From Pilimelia anulata (GTDB taxonomy: Bacteria > Actinomycetota > Actinomycetes > Mycobacteriales > Micromonosporaceae): a DNA stretch of 64,000 nucleotides. The stretch's first letter is position 1, and each line of letters starts with the position of its first letter. The stretch lies in NCBI RefSeq assembly GCF_014647895.1, contig NZ_BMQB01000002.1, forward strand, positions 372,001-436,000, written 5' to 3'. The position numbers were made by a program, and so were the translations under genes. Below are positions 1-8,300 of this stretch, in pieces. The notes under the pieces are model-generated. The model made no database searches, was not told where the DNA came from, and was given only the letters and a program-made list of their open reading frames with translations.

Positions 1-1028
1 GTCGCCGACGGCATGTTCTCCGCCATCGGCACGTACGCGGTCACCGCCAGCGCCGGCTTCAGCGCGGCGATGGCGAGCATCGTCGCGGCGACCGCGGCGG
101 CGCCGGCCATGTCCGACTTCATCTCCCACATGCCGGCCGACGGCTTGATCGAGACGCCGCCGCTGTCGAAGGTGATGCCCTTGCCGACCAGGGCCAGCCG
201 GGCGACCTTCTTCTTCGTCGGGGTGTAGCTGATCTTCACCAGGCGCGGGGCGGCGGACGAGCCCATGCCGACGGCGAGGATGCCGCCGTACCCGCCCTTC
301 TTCAGCGCCTTCTCGTCCAGCACCTCGACGGTCAGGCCGGCCTCGGTGGCGGCGGCGTCGACCGCGTCGGCGAAGGCCGGCGGGCGCAGGTCGTTCGGGG
401 CGGTGTTGACCAGGTCGCGGGCCCGGCTCACCGCGGCGACCACGACCGCCGCGCGGCTGACCTCGGCCTTGGCGGCCTTGTCCTTGGCGTCCGGCACGTG
501 GATCTGGATCGTCGGGACCGCCGGGCGGCGCTTGGCCCGCTCGCCGGTCTTGTAGCCGGCGAACCGGTACGCCCCCAGCAGCGCCCCCTCGGCCACGCCG
601 CGCAGCGCGGCGGGCGCGTCGGCGTCGTCGGGCAGCGGCAGGGCGAGGGCGACCTTGGATGTGCCGGCCAGCGACCGGACCGCGGTCGCGGCGGCGCGGC
701 GCAGCGCCTCGGGGGCCGGCGCGGCGCCGGTCGGCTCGGCGCCGAGGCCGACGGCCACGACGACGGGGGCGCTGACCGTGCCGAGCGTGGCGAGCTTGGT
801 GATCTCGCCCGCGGCGCCGGTCGCGCCGAGCAGGCGCAGGGTCTCGGTCAGCTTGCCGTCGAACGCGGCGGCGATGCTCTCGCCGCCGGTGGCCAGCAGC
901 AGGCCGTCGGCCCGGCTGTGCAGGCCGATGACGACGGCGTCGACGCCGAGTTCGGCGGGGTCGTTGTCGACCAGCGAGAGCGTGGTCGCGGAGGGGTTCT
1001 GGGCGCGCTTCTTGGCGGGCGGGGTCAC
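1..1028 (-). CDS. pepA: Leucyl aminopeptidase (M17), N-terminal part, cut by window edge
   Basis: Cytosolic zinc aminopeptidase that removes N-terminal residues from peptides. About 342 codons are present; the C-terminal catalytic part lies beyond base 1. The visible protein has the M17 N-terminal alpha/beta domain, then the start of the catalytic domain with GKGITFDSGG and, further on, WEMKSDMAGAAAV, which supply metal-binding Lys and Asp residues in the family. The last visible residues, PMAENMPSA, match the next conserved block. The GTG start at 1026-1028 is preceded by GGAG eight bases upstream. It is divergent from gcvT across about 255 bases. The identification is firm; the only limitation is truncation by the window. 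Confidence 0.93.
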   Translation of the reverse strand, partial: MTPPAKKRAQNPSATTLSLVDNDPAELGVDAVVIGLHSRADGLLLATGGESIAAAFDGKLTETLRLLGATGAAGEITKLATLGTVSAPVVVAVGLGAEPTGAAPAPEALRRAAATAVRSLAGTSKVALALPLPDDADAPAALRGVAEGALLGAYRFAGYKTGERAKRRPAVPTIQIHVPDAKDKAAKAEVSRAAVVVAAVSRARDLVNTAPNDLRPPAFADAVDAAATEAGLTVEVLDEKALKKGGYGGILAVGMGSSAAPRLVKISYTPTKKKVARLALVGKGITFDSGGVSIKPSAGMWEMKSDMAGAAAVAATMLAIAALKPALAVTAYVPMAENMPSA

Positions 1029-1271
1029 GCGGGTACTCCGGCGGGTCTACGGGTCGCGCACGCGACCGGGCGTCGATTGGGTACGCGCCGCAAGGGGGGA
1101 TGGGCGATCGCCGACTCCCCGTGCGGTTCGGGCAGGATCGTGCGGTACGGGCATGATCGCCTGCCCACGTTACCGGCCGGCGGAAATCATGTCCCGCCGA
1201 TGCTAGCCCCCCGCGGGCCGGGTACCGGCGCGCGGAGTCCCGCCGATCGCCCCGGCCGCCCCCGCGGGCGG

Positions 1272-1277
1272 TAAGTT
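1272..1277 (+). promoter_or_regulatory. -10 element TAAGTT, leaderless start of gcvT
   Basis: TAAGTT lies 7 bases before the gcvT ATG, so transcription should begin at or next to the start codon. This supports ATG 1285 over the upstream TTG at 1276, which overlaps the -10 element. No glycine riboswitch can fit in such a leaderless arrangement. No clear -35 is seen. Confidence 0.55.
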
Positions 1278-1284
1278 GCCAGCC

Positions 1285-2400
1285 ATGACTGAACCCCTGT
1301 CCGGCGCCGACCGCCGATCCCCCCTGCACGCCCGGCACGACGCGGCCGGCGCCAAGTTCGCGCCGTTCGGCGGCTGGCTGATGCCCCTGGAGTACGCCGG
1401 CGGCGGCGTGGTCGCCGAGCACACCGCCGTCCGCGACGGCGTGGGCGTCTTCGACGTCTCGCACCTGGGCAAGGCCCGGATCACCGGGCCGGGCGCGGCC
1501 GACTTCGTCAACCGCTGCCTGAGCAACGACCTGGGCCGGATCAAGCCGGGCAAGGCGCAGTACACGCTGTGCTGCGACGCCTCCGGCGGCGTGGTCGACG
1601 ACATCATCGCGTACCTGCACGACGACGCGCACGTCTTCCTCATCCCGAACGCCGCCAACACCGCCGAGGTGGTGCGCCGGCTGGTCGCCGCGGCGCCGGC
1701 CGGGGTGCGGGTCACCGACGAGCACGAGGGGTACGCCGTCCTCGCCGTCCAGGGGCCGAAGTCGGCCGACGTGCTGGCCGCGCTGGGGCTGCCGACCGAG
1801 CACGAGTACATGTCGTTCGAGACCGCCGCCCTGGACGGGGTCGAGCTGACCGTCTGCCGGACCGGGTACACCGGCGAGCACGGGTACGAGCTGGTCGTCC
1901 CCGCCGACGGCGCGGTCGCGGTGTGGGACGCGGTGTTCGCGGCGGGGGAGCCGTTCGGCATCCGCGCCTGCGGGCTGGGCGCCCGGGACACGCTGCGCAC
2001 CGAGATGGGGTACCCGCTGCACGGCCAGGACCTGTCGCTGGAGATCAGCCCGGTGCAGGCCCGGTCCGGCTGGGCCGTCGGCTGGTCGAAGCCCGAGTTC
2101 TGGGGCCGGGACGCGCTCGCCGCCGAGAAGGCCGCCGGCCCGCGCCGCACGCTGTGGGGCCTGCGCGCCACCGACCGGGGCATCCCGCGGGCGCACATGG
2201 CGGTGCGGTCCGGCGACGCGGTCGTCGGGGAGATCACCAGCGGGACGTTCTCGCCGACGCTCAAGCAGGGCATCGCGCTGGCGCTGCTGGACACCGCCGC
2301 CGGGCTCGGCGAGGGCGACACGGTGACGGTGGACGTCCGCGGCCGGCAGTGCGCGATGACGGTGACCAAGCCGCCGTTCGTGACCCCGTCGGTGCGCTGA
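1285..2400 (+). CDS. gcvT: Aminomethyltransferase, glycine cleavage T protein
   Basis: Transfers the methylene group of the aminomethyl-lipoyl H protein to tetrahydrofolate and releases ammonia, as part of cytosolic glycine cleavage. The 371 residues match the usual length. The N-terminal folate-binding region includes the [13 protein letters not shown] block near residue 25 and [15 protein letters not shown] near 55, with a C-terminal barrel domain that includes [14 protein letters not shown]. No other gcv gene is adjacent, so this copy stands alone. A GC-rich hairpin separates it from the convergent cobS. The ATG start is chosen because it sits 7 bases after a TANNNT element. Confident assignment to the GcvT family. 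Confidence 0.93.
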   Translation: MTEPLSGADRRSPLHARHDAAGAKFAPFGGWLMPLEYAGGGVVAEHTAVRDGVGVFDVSHLGKARITGPGAADFVNRCLSNDLGRIKPGKAQYTLCCDASGGVVDDIIAYLHDDAHVFLIPNAANTAEVVRRLVAAAPAGVRVTDEHEGYAVLAVQGPKSADVLAALGLPTEHEYMSFETAALDGVELTVCRTGYTGEHGYELVVPADGAVAVWDAVFAAGEPFGIRACGLGARDTLRTEMGYPLHGQDLSLEISPVQARSGWAVGWSKPEFWGRDALAAEKAAGPRRTLWGLRATDRGIPRAHMAVRSGDAVVGEITSGTFSPTLKQGIALALLDTAAGLGEGDTVTVDVRGRQCAMTVTKPPFVTPSVR

Positions 2401-2440
2401 CCGCCGGGGGTGCGCCGGTCCTGAGCGCACCGCCGGCGGG

Positions 2441-2473
2441 CCCGCGCCGCGGCACCGCACGCCGCGGCGCGGG
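2441..2473. terminator. Bidirectional hairpin between gcvT and cobS
   Basis: A perfect 12-bp stem (2441-2452 with 2462-2473) encloses a 9-base loop and abuts the cobS stop codon. A weaker hairpin just upstream (2401-2440) adds to it. It has no T tract, as is common in actinomycetes. Its place between convergent genes supports a terminator for both. Confidence 0.6.
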
Positions 2474-3244
2474 TCAGCCGAGGAGGAGGGCGACCAGGGT
2501 CGCCGCGGTGGTGACCTCGACGGCGGCGCCCAGCACGTCGCCGGTCACCCCGCCGAACCGGCGCACCGCGTGCCGGACCAGCAGCAGCCCGAGCGCCAGC
2601 GCCGCCGCCGCCGCGGCCGGCCCCTGCCACCACCGCCCCGGTACCGCCGGCACCGCCGCGGCCAGCACCGCGAGCGTGCCCGCGGCCAGGGCGAGCGGGC
2701 CGACCGTACCGGCGACCAGCGCCCCGAGCCCGGCCGGCCGGGCCGCCGGCACGCCCCGCCGGCACGCGTACGCCACCGCCAGCCGGCCCGCGCCGTGCGC
2801 GGCGGCGACACCGGCCAGCAGCGGGACCGCCGGCCGGTCGGCCAGCGCCCCGAGCGCGGCGGCCTGCACCAGCAGCGTCCCCGCCAGCGCCGCCACCCCG
2901 AACGGCCCGATGTCGGCCCGCTTCATCACCGCCAGGCCCGCGTCGCCGCGCCGGTACGAGCCGAGCGCGTCCACGGTGTCGGCCAGCCCGTCCAGGTGCA
3001 GCCCGCGGGTGAGCAGCGCCGCGAGCGCCCATACCAGCGCGCCGACCAGCAGCGGGGACGGCAGCGCGGCGCGCAGGCCGAGTGCCGCGGCGCCGAGCAG
3101 CGCGCCGAGCGCGAGGCCGAGCCAGGGCGCGGCGGCCATCGCCACGGCGGCCGCGGACCGGTCGGCCGGGCCGGCCCGCACGGGCAGGACGGTGAACGTA
3201 CCGGCGGCCAGCCGCAGCCCGCGGGCGAGCCGGGCGTCGCTCAC
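2474..3244 (-). CDS. cobS: Adenosylcobinamide-GDP ribazoletransferase (cobalamin synthase)
   Basis: Integral membrane enzyme that joins adenosylcobinamide-GDP and alpha-ribazole to make adenosylcobalamin. The 256-residue protein is almost all hydrophobic segments with short charged loops. The motif HLDGLADTVDALGS near residue 80 carries the conserved Asp residues used for Mg binding, and a following KRADIGPFGV segment is typical of the family. Its GTG start overlaps the stop of the upstream CobU-CobT gene by 4 bp, so translation is probably coupled and both proteins act on the same pathway. Confidence 0.93.
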   Translation of the reverse strand: MSDARLARGLRLAAGTFTVLPVRAGPADRSAAAVAMAAAPWLGLALGALLGAAALGLRAALPSPLLVGALVWALAALLTRGLHLDGLADTVDALGSYRRGDAGLAVMKRADIGPFGVAALAGTLLVQAAALGALADRPAVPLLAGVAAAHGAGRLAVAYACRRGVPAARPAGLGALVAGTVGPLALAAGTLAVLAAAVPAVPGRWWQGPAAAAAALALGLLLVRHAVRRFGGVTGDVLGAAVEVTTAATLVALLLG

Positions 3245-4806
3245 CCGTCCCCGAGCAGCGCCGCCGCGAGGTCCACGCCCGCGTTGAGCACGCCGAGCGC
3301 GACCAGCGCCGCGCAGCCCTCGCCCAGCTCCAGCCCGAGCCGGGTGGCGGCGGTGGTGCCGAGCTGCCGGGCGGCGGCCCGGACCAGCGGGCCCTCGCCC
3401 TCGTCCGGGACCAGGCACCAGTGCCGGACGTCCGCGGCCAGCTCCACCGCGGCGACCGCGCCGGCCGTGCCGACGGGCCCGTCGAGCAGGACCGGCACCC
3501 GGGCGCCCGCGGCGGCCAGCACCGCGCCCGCGGCGGCGGCGACGTCGGCGCCGCCGACCTGCGCGAGCACGGCCACGGGGTCGTCCTCGCGCCGGACCCG
3601 GTACACCGCGCCGCGGATGGCGGCGCACCGCTGCATCCAGGACGCGTCGTCGATCAGCCCCTCGCTGTCGACCAGCCGGGGCAGGATCGCGGCCGGCTCG
3701 ACCCGCCCGATCGCCCCGACGACCGCGGCGCCGGCGCTGGCCGTGCCGGCGCCGGTGGCGGCGAGGATCAGCGTGTCCGCGCCCTCCTCGATCACCCGGC
3801 GGGTGGCGTGGTACCCGGCGGCCAGCGCGGCCCGGGCGGCGGTCTCGGTCAGCGCCGGGCCGTCCTCGATCGGGGCGGCGTCCGGCCCGGACCACACCCA
3901 GACCGGCGCGCCGGCCCGCGCGGCCAGCGCGGCGAGCGGGCCGCGCCCGGCGAGCAGCTCGGCCCGGCCGGCGCCGCCGGGCAGCTCGCCGACGGCGGCG
4001 GCGCCGGGGTGGTCGGCGTGCAGGGCGAGCACCGCGGGGCGGCGGAACGCCGGCGGGGGCAGCGCGCCGCGGGCGCCGGCGGCGGCGCCGACCGCGTGGC
4101 CGAGCGGGCCGAGGCCGGGCAGCAGCGCGGCCAGCTCGGCCCGGGCCTGCCCGGCGAGCACCTCGTCCGGCAGCGGCGGGTCGAGCAGGGTCGGCAGCCG
4201 GGCGCCGGGCGGCGCGTCGATCTCGCGGACGCCGGCCGCGCCCGGCGGGATCGGCGCCGCGCCGCCGGACTTGAGCGGGGTGGCCTGCCCGGCGACGACC
4301 AGCGCGACGCTGTCGCAGGCGTCGGCGACGGCCTGGTTGAGCGCGCCGAGCGCGTCGGTGAAGGCCCGGCCGAGCGGGTTGTCGGCGACGAGCGTGAGCC
4401 CGACCTCCGGGCTGACCAGGACGACCCGGGCCGGGCAGGCGGCCACGGCCTTGGCCAGCGCGGCGCCGGCGGCCGCGGGGTCGGCGCCCGCGTCGGCGAG
4501 CAGCGCGGCCACCCAGTTGCCGAGGTCGTCGACGAGCAGCACCTCGTCGGCAGCGGCGCCGGTCAGCAGGTCGGCCAGCGCGGCCGGGTCGCCCGGCTCC
4601 TCGGTGTGCCAGCTCTCGGGGCGGCGCTGCCGGTGCGCGGCGATGCGCGCCCGCCACTGCGGGTCGTCGTCGGCGGGCGCGGCGGCGGTGGCCACGTACC
4701 GGACCCGCGGGGCGCCGGCGACGAGCCGTTCGGCGTACGCGGACTTGCCGGACCGGATCCCGCCGAGCACCAGGAGGCTGCGCCAGCGGCCAGTGGACGT
4801 GGACAT
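3241..4806 (-). CDS. Fused CobU-type kinase/guanylyltransferase and divergent CobT-type phosphoribosyltransferase
   Basis: Predicted to activate cobinamide (N-terminal CobU domain, about residues 1-180) and to make alpha-ribazole phosphate (C-terminal CobT-like domain, about 210-521). The P-loop GGIRSGKS is near residue 16, and VLVSPEVG and LNQAVAD follow as in CobU. The CobT part keeps a GLGPLG segment and LALHADH where classical CobT has GSLGRLE and the ADHG block, and it keeps ELGEG, the catalytic Glu region, near the C-terminus. The conserved GEMGIGNTT region reads ATGAGTASA, so one conserved Glu is missing. It is leaderless and translationally coupled to cobS. The fusion is seen directly; whether the CobT half has normal activity is uncertain. 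Confidence 0.85.
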   Translation of the reverse strand: MSTSTGRWRSLLVLGGIRSGKSAYAERLVAGAPRVRYVATAAAPADDDPQWRARIAAHRQRRPESWHTEEPGDPAALADLLTGAAADEVLLVDDLGNWVAALLADAGADPAAAGAALAKAVAACPARVVLVSPEVGLTLVADNPLGRAFTDALGALNQAVADACDSVALVVAGQATPLKSGGAAPIPPGAAGVREIDAPPGARLPTLLDPPLPDEVLAGQARAELAALLPGLGPLGHAVGAAAGARGALPPPAFRRPAVLALHADHPGAAAVGELPGGAGRAELLAGRGPLAALAARAGAPVWVWSGPDAAPIEDGPALTETAARAALAAGYHATRRVIEEGADTLILAATGAGTASAGAAVVGAIGRVEPAAILPRLVDSEGLIDDASWMQRCAAIRGAVYRVRREDDPVAVLAQVGGADVAAAAGAVLAAAGARVPVLLDGPVGTAGAVAAVELAADVRHWCLVPDEGEGPLVRAAARQLGTTAATRLGLELGEGCAALVALGVLNAGVDLAAALLGDG

Positions 4807-4812
4807 GCCCGT

Positions 4813-4818
4813 ACCCTA
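4813..4818 (-). promoter_or_regulatory. -10 element TAGGGT, leaderless start of cobU-cobT fusion
   Basis: TAGGGT on the minus strand lies 6 bases before the ATG at 4806. There is no room for a cobalamin riboswitch in the transcript. Confidence 0.55.
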
Positions 4819-4950
4819 GTGCAGCCCGGTGACGCCCGGAGGGCGCGCGCGTGGCCGGCGGGGGACGTGGCCCGGGCCGGGGTGCCGCCGTAGGCTGGAC
4901 CGGTCCCACCCGGACCGGTCGGCGACCGGCGGTACGCGAAGGAGCGCGCG

Positions 4951-5148
4951 ATGGCGTGGACGTGGCGGTACGAGGACGCGGCGGGCCGACCGGTGGACGG
5001 TCCGCAGGAGACATTCCCCAACCAGGCCGACGCCGAGTCGTGGATCGGCCAGGCGTGGCGCGACCTCGCGGCGGCCGGCATCGACGCGGTCACCCTGCGC
5101 GAGGACGACCGCGTCGAGTACACGATGAGCCTGGCGTCCGCCGGCTAG
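4951..5148 (+). CDS. Small conserved actinobacterial protein of unknown function
   Basis: A 65-residue soluble acidic protein beginning MAWTWRYEDAAGRPV and containing FPNQADAESWIGQAWRDL near residue 22. I recall similar short proteins in Streptomyces and Micromonospora genomes annotated as hypothetical. The ATG is preceded by AAGGAG at good spacing, and codon positions show the usual GC bias, so it is a real gene. It lies between the divergent cobU-cobT fusion and the convergent aldo/keto reductase. No catalytic motif or metal site is visible, and no function can be proposed. Confidence 0.75.
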   Translation: MAWTWRYEDAAGRPVDGPQETFPNQADAESWIGQAWRDLAAAGIDAVTLREDDRVEYTMSLASAG

Positions 5149-5167
5149 CCGGCGCCGCCGGCCGGCG

Positions 5168-6166
5168 CTAGGGGCGGGACCGCGGCGACACCGTCTTCGC
5201 CGGGTCCCGCTCGACCACCGGGTCGAGCGCCTCGTCGATGGCCTTGAGCACATCCGGCTCCAGCGTGACGCCGGCGGCGCGCACGTTGTCCCGGACCTGC
5301 TCGGGCCGGCTGGCCCCGATGATCGCCGCGGAGACGTTCGGGTGCTGGAGCACCCAGGCCAGCGCGAGCTGGGCCATCGTCAGACCGGCCTGCTCGGCGA
5401 TCGGCTTGAGCTGCTGTACCGCGGTCAGCACCTCGACGTTGAGCAACTGCGCGATGAACGCCGCCCCCGACTTGTCGTCGGTCGCCCGGGAGCCGGCCGG
5501 CGGCGCCTGGTCGGGCAGGTACTTGCCGGTGAGCACGCCCTGCGCCAGCGGCGACCAGACGATCTGGCCGAGCCCCAGCTCGGTGCAGGTGGGGATCACC
5601 TCGGCCTCGATCACCCGCCACAGTGCCGAGTACTGCGGCTGGTTGGACACCAGCGGGATGCGCAGCTCGTGGGCGAGCGCGTGCGCCGCCCGGATCTGGT
5701 CGGCCGTCCACTCGGAGACGCCGATGTAGAGCACCTTGCCGTTGTGCACCAGGTCGGCGAAGGTCGTCATGGTCTCCTCCAGCGGGGTGCTGAAGTCGTA
5801 CCGGTGCGCCTGGTACAGGTCGAGGTAGTCGGTGCCGAGCCGGCGCAGCGAGCCGTGCACGGACTCCACGATGTGCTTGCGGGACAGCCCCCGGTCGTTG
5901 GGGCCGGGCCCGGTCGGCCAGTAGACCTTGGTGCAGATCTCCAGCCCCTCCCGCCGTACGCCGCGCAGCGCCCGGCCGAGTACCTCCTCGGCCCGGGTGC
6001 CGGCGTACACGTCGGCGGTGTCGAAGGTGGTGATTCCCTCGTCGAGCGCCGCGCGCACGCAGGCGGTGGCGGCGTCCTCCTCGACCTGGGAGCCGTGGGT
6101 GATCCAGTTGCCGTACGCGATCTCGCTGACCAGCAGACCCGAGCGGCCCAAGTGTCGAAACTGCAT
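5168..6166 (-). CDS. Aldo/keto reductase, voltage-gated K channel beta-subunit type
   Basis: NADPH-dependent oxidoreductase of the AKR superfamily, 332 residues. The catalytic tetrad can be read: Asp and Tyr in TFDTADVY near residue 50, Lys in EICTKVYW near 80, and His in DLYQAHRYD near 115. The NADPH-binding end is shown by SPLAQGVLTGKY and AIIGASRPEQ near residues 215 and 285. GRSGLLVSEIAYG at the start and the substrate loops resemble the AKR6/YghZ-like branch. The substrate cannot be predicted. It is a single-gene unit with its own leaderless promoter. Confidence 0.9.
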   Translation of the reverse strand: MQFRHLGRSGLLVSEIAYGNWITHGSQVEEDAATACVRAALDEGITTFDTADVYAGTRAEEVLGRALRGVRREGLEICTKVYWPTGPGPNDRGLSRKHIVESVHGSLRRLGTDYLDLYQAHRYDFSTPLEETMTTFADLVHNGKVLYIGVSEWTADQIRAAHALAHELRIPLVSNQPQYSALWRVIEAEVIPTCTELGLGQIVWSPLAQGVLTGKYLPDQAPPAGSRATDDKSGAAFIAQLLNVEVLTAVQQLKPIAEQAGLTMAQLALAWVLQHPNVSAAIIGASRPEQVRDNVRAAGVTLEPDVLKAIDEALDPVVERDPAKTVSPRSRP

Positions 6167-6172
6167 GCCCCG

Positions 6173-6178
6173 ACCCTA
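6173..6178 (-). promoter_or_regulatory. -10 element TAGGGT, leaderless start of aldo/keto reductase
   Basis: TAGGGT lies 6 bases before the ATG at 6166, nearly the same arrangement as upstream of the cobU-cobT fusion. Confidence 0.55.
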
Positions 6179-6244
6179 TCCGCCCGCGCGGGGGCGCCGC
6201 CCGCGATCCCGCCCGCTGTGGAGCCGGCGGGGGAGCGGGCCGGC

Positions 6245-7711
6245 CTACAGGACGGGCGCGTCCACCCGCAGCCGCCGGCCGAGCGCGGCGTCGAGCGCCC
6301 GCCGGTCGCTGTGGGTGGGGGTGATCAGCGGCCGGCCGCGCCGGTCCAGCGCGCCCCACCGGCCCCGGCCGTCGACGATGAGGAAGGCGAGCGGGTGGAT
6401 GACCACCGACCGGTACCGCGGCTCGACGAGCTGCCGCCCGGTCCGGTCGAGCACCCCGCGCCGGTCGCCGGTGTCGACCACGGCCAGGCCCTCCTCGGAG
6501 AAGCCGTCGAGGTACCGGCCGTCGGCCAGCGCGGTGGTGAAGCCGCGGTACCGCAGCGGCACGACCACCCGGCCGGCGATGTCGATCGCGCCCCAGCCCT
6601 CCCGCCGGACCGCGGCCACGCCGTGCCGGAACGGCCGCACGTCCTCGTACAGCGCCGGGGTCCGCGGCGTGCCGGTGGCGTCGATGAGCTGCCAGCCGCC
6701 GGAGTCGTCCGGCTGCACCCAGGCCATCCCGTCGCCGAACGGCTGGGCCTGCCGGAACGCCGCCGGCAGCAGCGGCCGCCCGGCCGCGTCGGCGTAGCCC
6801 CAGGCGCCGGTGCGGGCGTCCCGGGTCGGCACCGGCGCCGGCGGTACGCCGAGCAGCGCCGTCCGCAGCCGCGGGCGCGGCCCGAACCCGTGCCGCCCGG
6901 CCCGCTCGGCGATCGCGGCGAGCGCCAGCTCGATCCGCGCCATGATCGGCGCCCGGACGCCCGGGCACAGCGCGACGGCCTCGTCGAAGTGTTGCAGCGC
7001 CTCGACCAGCCGGCCCTGCTCGTAGCAGGAGCGCCCGGCCTGCTCGTGCACGCCGGCCCGCAGCGCGTCGGGCAGCTCGGCCGAGGCGGCGAGCGCCAGC
7101 AGCCGGTCGGCGGTGCCGAAGTCGCCCCGCCACTGGTGCACGTGGGCCAGCCGGGCGCGGACGACCGCGAGCTGACGCAGCTCGGCGGCGGCCCGGGCGT
7201 GGTCGAGCGCCCACTCGCCGTCGCGCAGCGCCTCGCCGAGGTCGCCGAGCAGCCGGGACGCGACCGCGCGCAGGCTGAGCAGCCGGGCCCGGTGCTCGTC
7301 GTGCGGCGCCCGGGTGAGCGCGCGGCCGAGGTCATCGCGCAGCGCCCGGACCCGGCCGGGCTGGGTGACGACCTCGCGCAGCGTGCGCGGGTCGAGGTGG
7401 CCGCGGCAGGCGGCGAGCCGGGCCTCGATGTCGTCGCCGTCCCGGTCGTCGGCGGTCAGCGCGTCGGCCCGGACGGTCGCCGGCGGCGCGCTCGGCGCGG
7501 GCGGGCGGCGGCCGGGGTACTGGCGCCGGACGGCGCCCGCGGGCGGCGTCGGCACCGGCGCGGCGCCGCGGTACACGCCGGGCCGGCCGGGCGGGGCCGC
7601 GCGGCGGTCGGCGTCGGCGCTCGGGTGCTCGGCGCGCGGCCAGCAGCCGGTGTCGCGCAGGGCCCACTCGGGCGCGGTCGCCGGCCGCGCGGAGAACGGG
7701 TTCACGGTCAC
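6245..7711 (-). CDS. WG-repeat protein with TPR-like helical middle
   Basis: A 488-residue protein with no visible signal peptide. The N-terminal 90 residues are Pro/Ala/Arg-rich and probably disordered. Residues about 95-290 are helical and TPR-like, with LLGDLGEALRDGEWALDHA and EQGRLVEALQHFDEAVALCPG. The C-terminal third has five WG/beta-propeller-type repeats, such as GAWGYADAAGRPLLPAAF and GWGAIDIAGRVVVPLRY. WG repeats suggest a binding scaffold; the ligand is unknown. GTG 7711 is preferred because GAGG lies 7 bases upstream; starts at 7733 (ATG) and 7744 (GTG) are possible. It is monocistronic and next to a long non-coding region. Confidence 0.8.
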   Translation of the reverse strand: MTVNPFSARPATAPEWALRDTGCWPRAEHPSADADRRAAPPGRPGVYRGAAPVPTPPAGAVRRQYPGRRPPAPSAPPATVRADALTADDRDGDDIEARLAACRGHLDPRTLREVVTQPGRVRALRDDLGRALTRAPHDEHRARLLSLRAVASRLLGDLGEALRDGEWALDHARAAAELRQLAVVRARLAHVHQWRGDFGTADRLLALAASAELPDALRAGVHEQAGRSCYEQGRLVEALQHFDEAVALCPGVRAPIMARIELALAAIAERAGRHGFGPRPRLRTALLGVPPAPVPTRDARTGAWGYADAAGRPLLPAAFRQAQPFGDGMAWVQPDDSGGWQLIDATGTPRTPALYEDVRPFRHGVAAVRREGWGAIDIAGRVVVPLRYRGFTTALADGRYLDGFSEEGLAVVDTGDRRGVLDRTGRQLVEPRYRSVVIHPLAFLIVDGRGRWGALDRRGRPLITPTHSDRRALDAALGRRLRVDAPVL

Positions 7712-8037
7712 GTCGTCACCTCGCCACCCACGCATTACCTCCACCGGGCTCGTCCGTTGGCCCGCGGCGGGTGCCCCGGGCGCTGCCGTCCGCGGTGCGG
7801 CCGCGGCGGCGACTTGCGACTCCCCGATCCCCCGGCGAGCCGGGGGCCGCCACGCGCGCGGGGTGGCCCGCTTGGTGGGAATTAGTCAGGAGCGTATAGG
7901 TGTGACCCACCTCACCGCCAGTGCCGCGCCGGTTGATCTGCGCCATTCACCGCGGGTTATGTGTCGGGCGTGTCCCGGTTCACCGATTTGTCGTCGACGC
8001 CGCTCCCGTACCGGCCCGGCGCAATGGTCGCGATCGG

Positions 8038-8114
8038 GGTTACGGGCGGTCCTCCCGCGGAGTGAAACCCGAGGTGCCGGGCCTCACAGATCTCCTCCGG
8101 GTCCGGCCGTAACC
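8038..8114 (+). other. Possible structured RNA leader, long-range stem
   Basis: Bases 8038-8049 can pair with 8103-8114 (11 of 12 positions). They enclose 53 bases with a small inner hairpin and a GTGAAACC run. The shape could be an RNA element or chance pairing. I could not match it to the cobalamin, glycine, c-di-GMP or c-di-AMP riboswitch consensus. Confidence 0.2.
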
Positions 8115-8175
8115 ACTGCGGACTGTCCGGTCTCGACTGCTTCCGCGGGGAGCTGCGCTATCACGCGAATGCGGC

Positions 8176-8203
8176 GACCCATCCTAAATGGGTCGGGACC
8201 CAT
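8176..8203. repeat. Three alternating copies of GACCCAT/ATGGGTC
   Basis: GACCCAT at 8176-8182, its exact reverse complement at 8188-8194 and GACCCAT again at 8197-8203. The middle copy can pair with either neighbour, so the site could be a multi-copy operator or two mutually exclusive hairpins. It sits about 100 bases upstream of the exopolysaccharide gene pair. Confidence 0.55.
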
Positions 8204-8300
8204 GGTTGCATACCCACGGAATAAGTGGAAATCGGATTGATCCGACCGGGGAGCCGCGGTCCCCGAATGGGCCGGACACCCGCCGCGCTATCACAGAGCG

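Larger units (their letters stand above)
7712..8300. other. Long non-coding region upstream of the exopolysaccharide genes
   Basis: About 590 bases without a convincing gene, between divergent genes. G+C is clearly lower from about 7870 to 8300 than in coding DNA. Short open frames here lack ribosome binding sites and codon bias. It holds a long-range inverted repeat and a triple alternating 7-base element, listed separately. The last bases before ATG 8301 contain TATCAC six bases upstream, a weak -10-like element. Confidence 0.5.

Noticed and set aside
1029..1284. Glycine riboswitch upstream of gcvT
   Set aside because: The TAAGTT element 7 bases before the ATG implies a leaderless transcript, and no tandem aptamer-like sequence is visible.
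4807..4950. Cobalamin riboswitch upstream of the cob genes
   Set aside because: The region is short, the promoter is leaderless and no B12 box was found.
2474..5014. An 846-codon open frame on the minus strand, and other frames of 800 to over 1300 codons (for example 38912-43000 -, 49136-53233 -, 58071-61982 -)
   Set aside because: High G+C removes stop codons in all frames. These translate to Arg/Pro/Gly/Ala runs, overlap well-recognised genes in another frame, and contain a real gene only in their final part where one exists.
7716..7946. Short open frames in the non-coding region at 7.7-8.3 kb (7716-7946 -, 7921-8112 +)
   Set aside because: No ribosome site, no GC bias at third positions and no recognisable protein features.
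8103..8130. A CCACTG stretch resembling a B12 box in the exopolysaccharide leader
   Set aside because: The surrounding conserved elements of a cobalamin riboswitch are not in the right order, and the downstream gene is unrelated to cobalamin.
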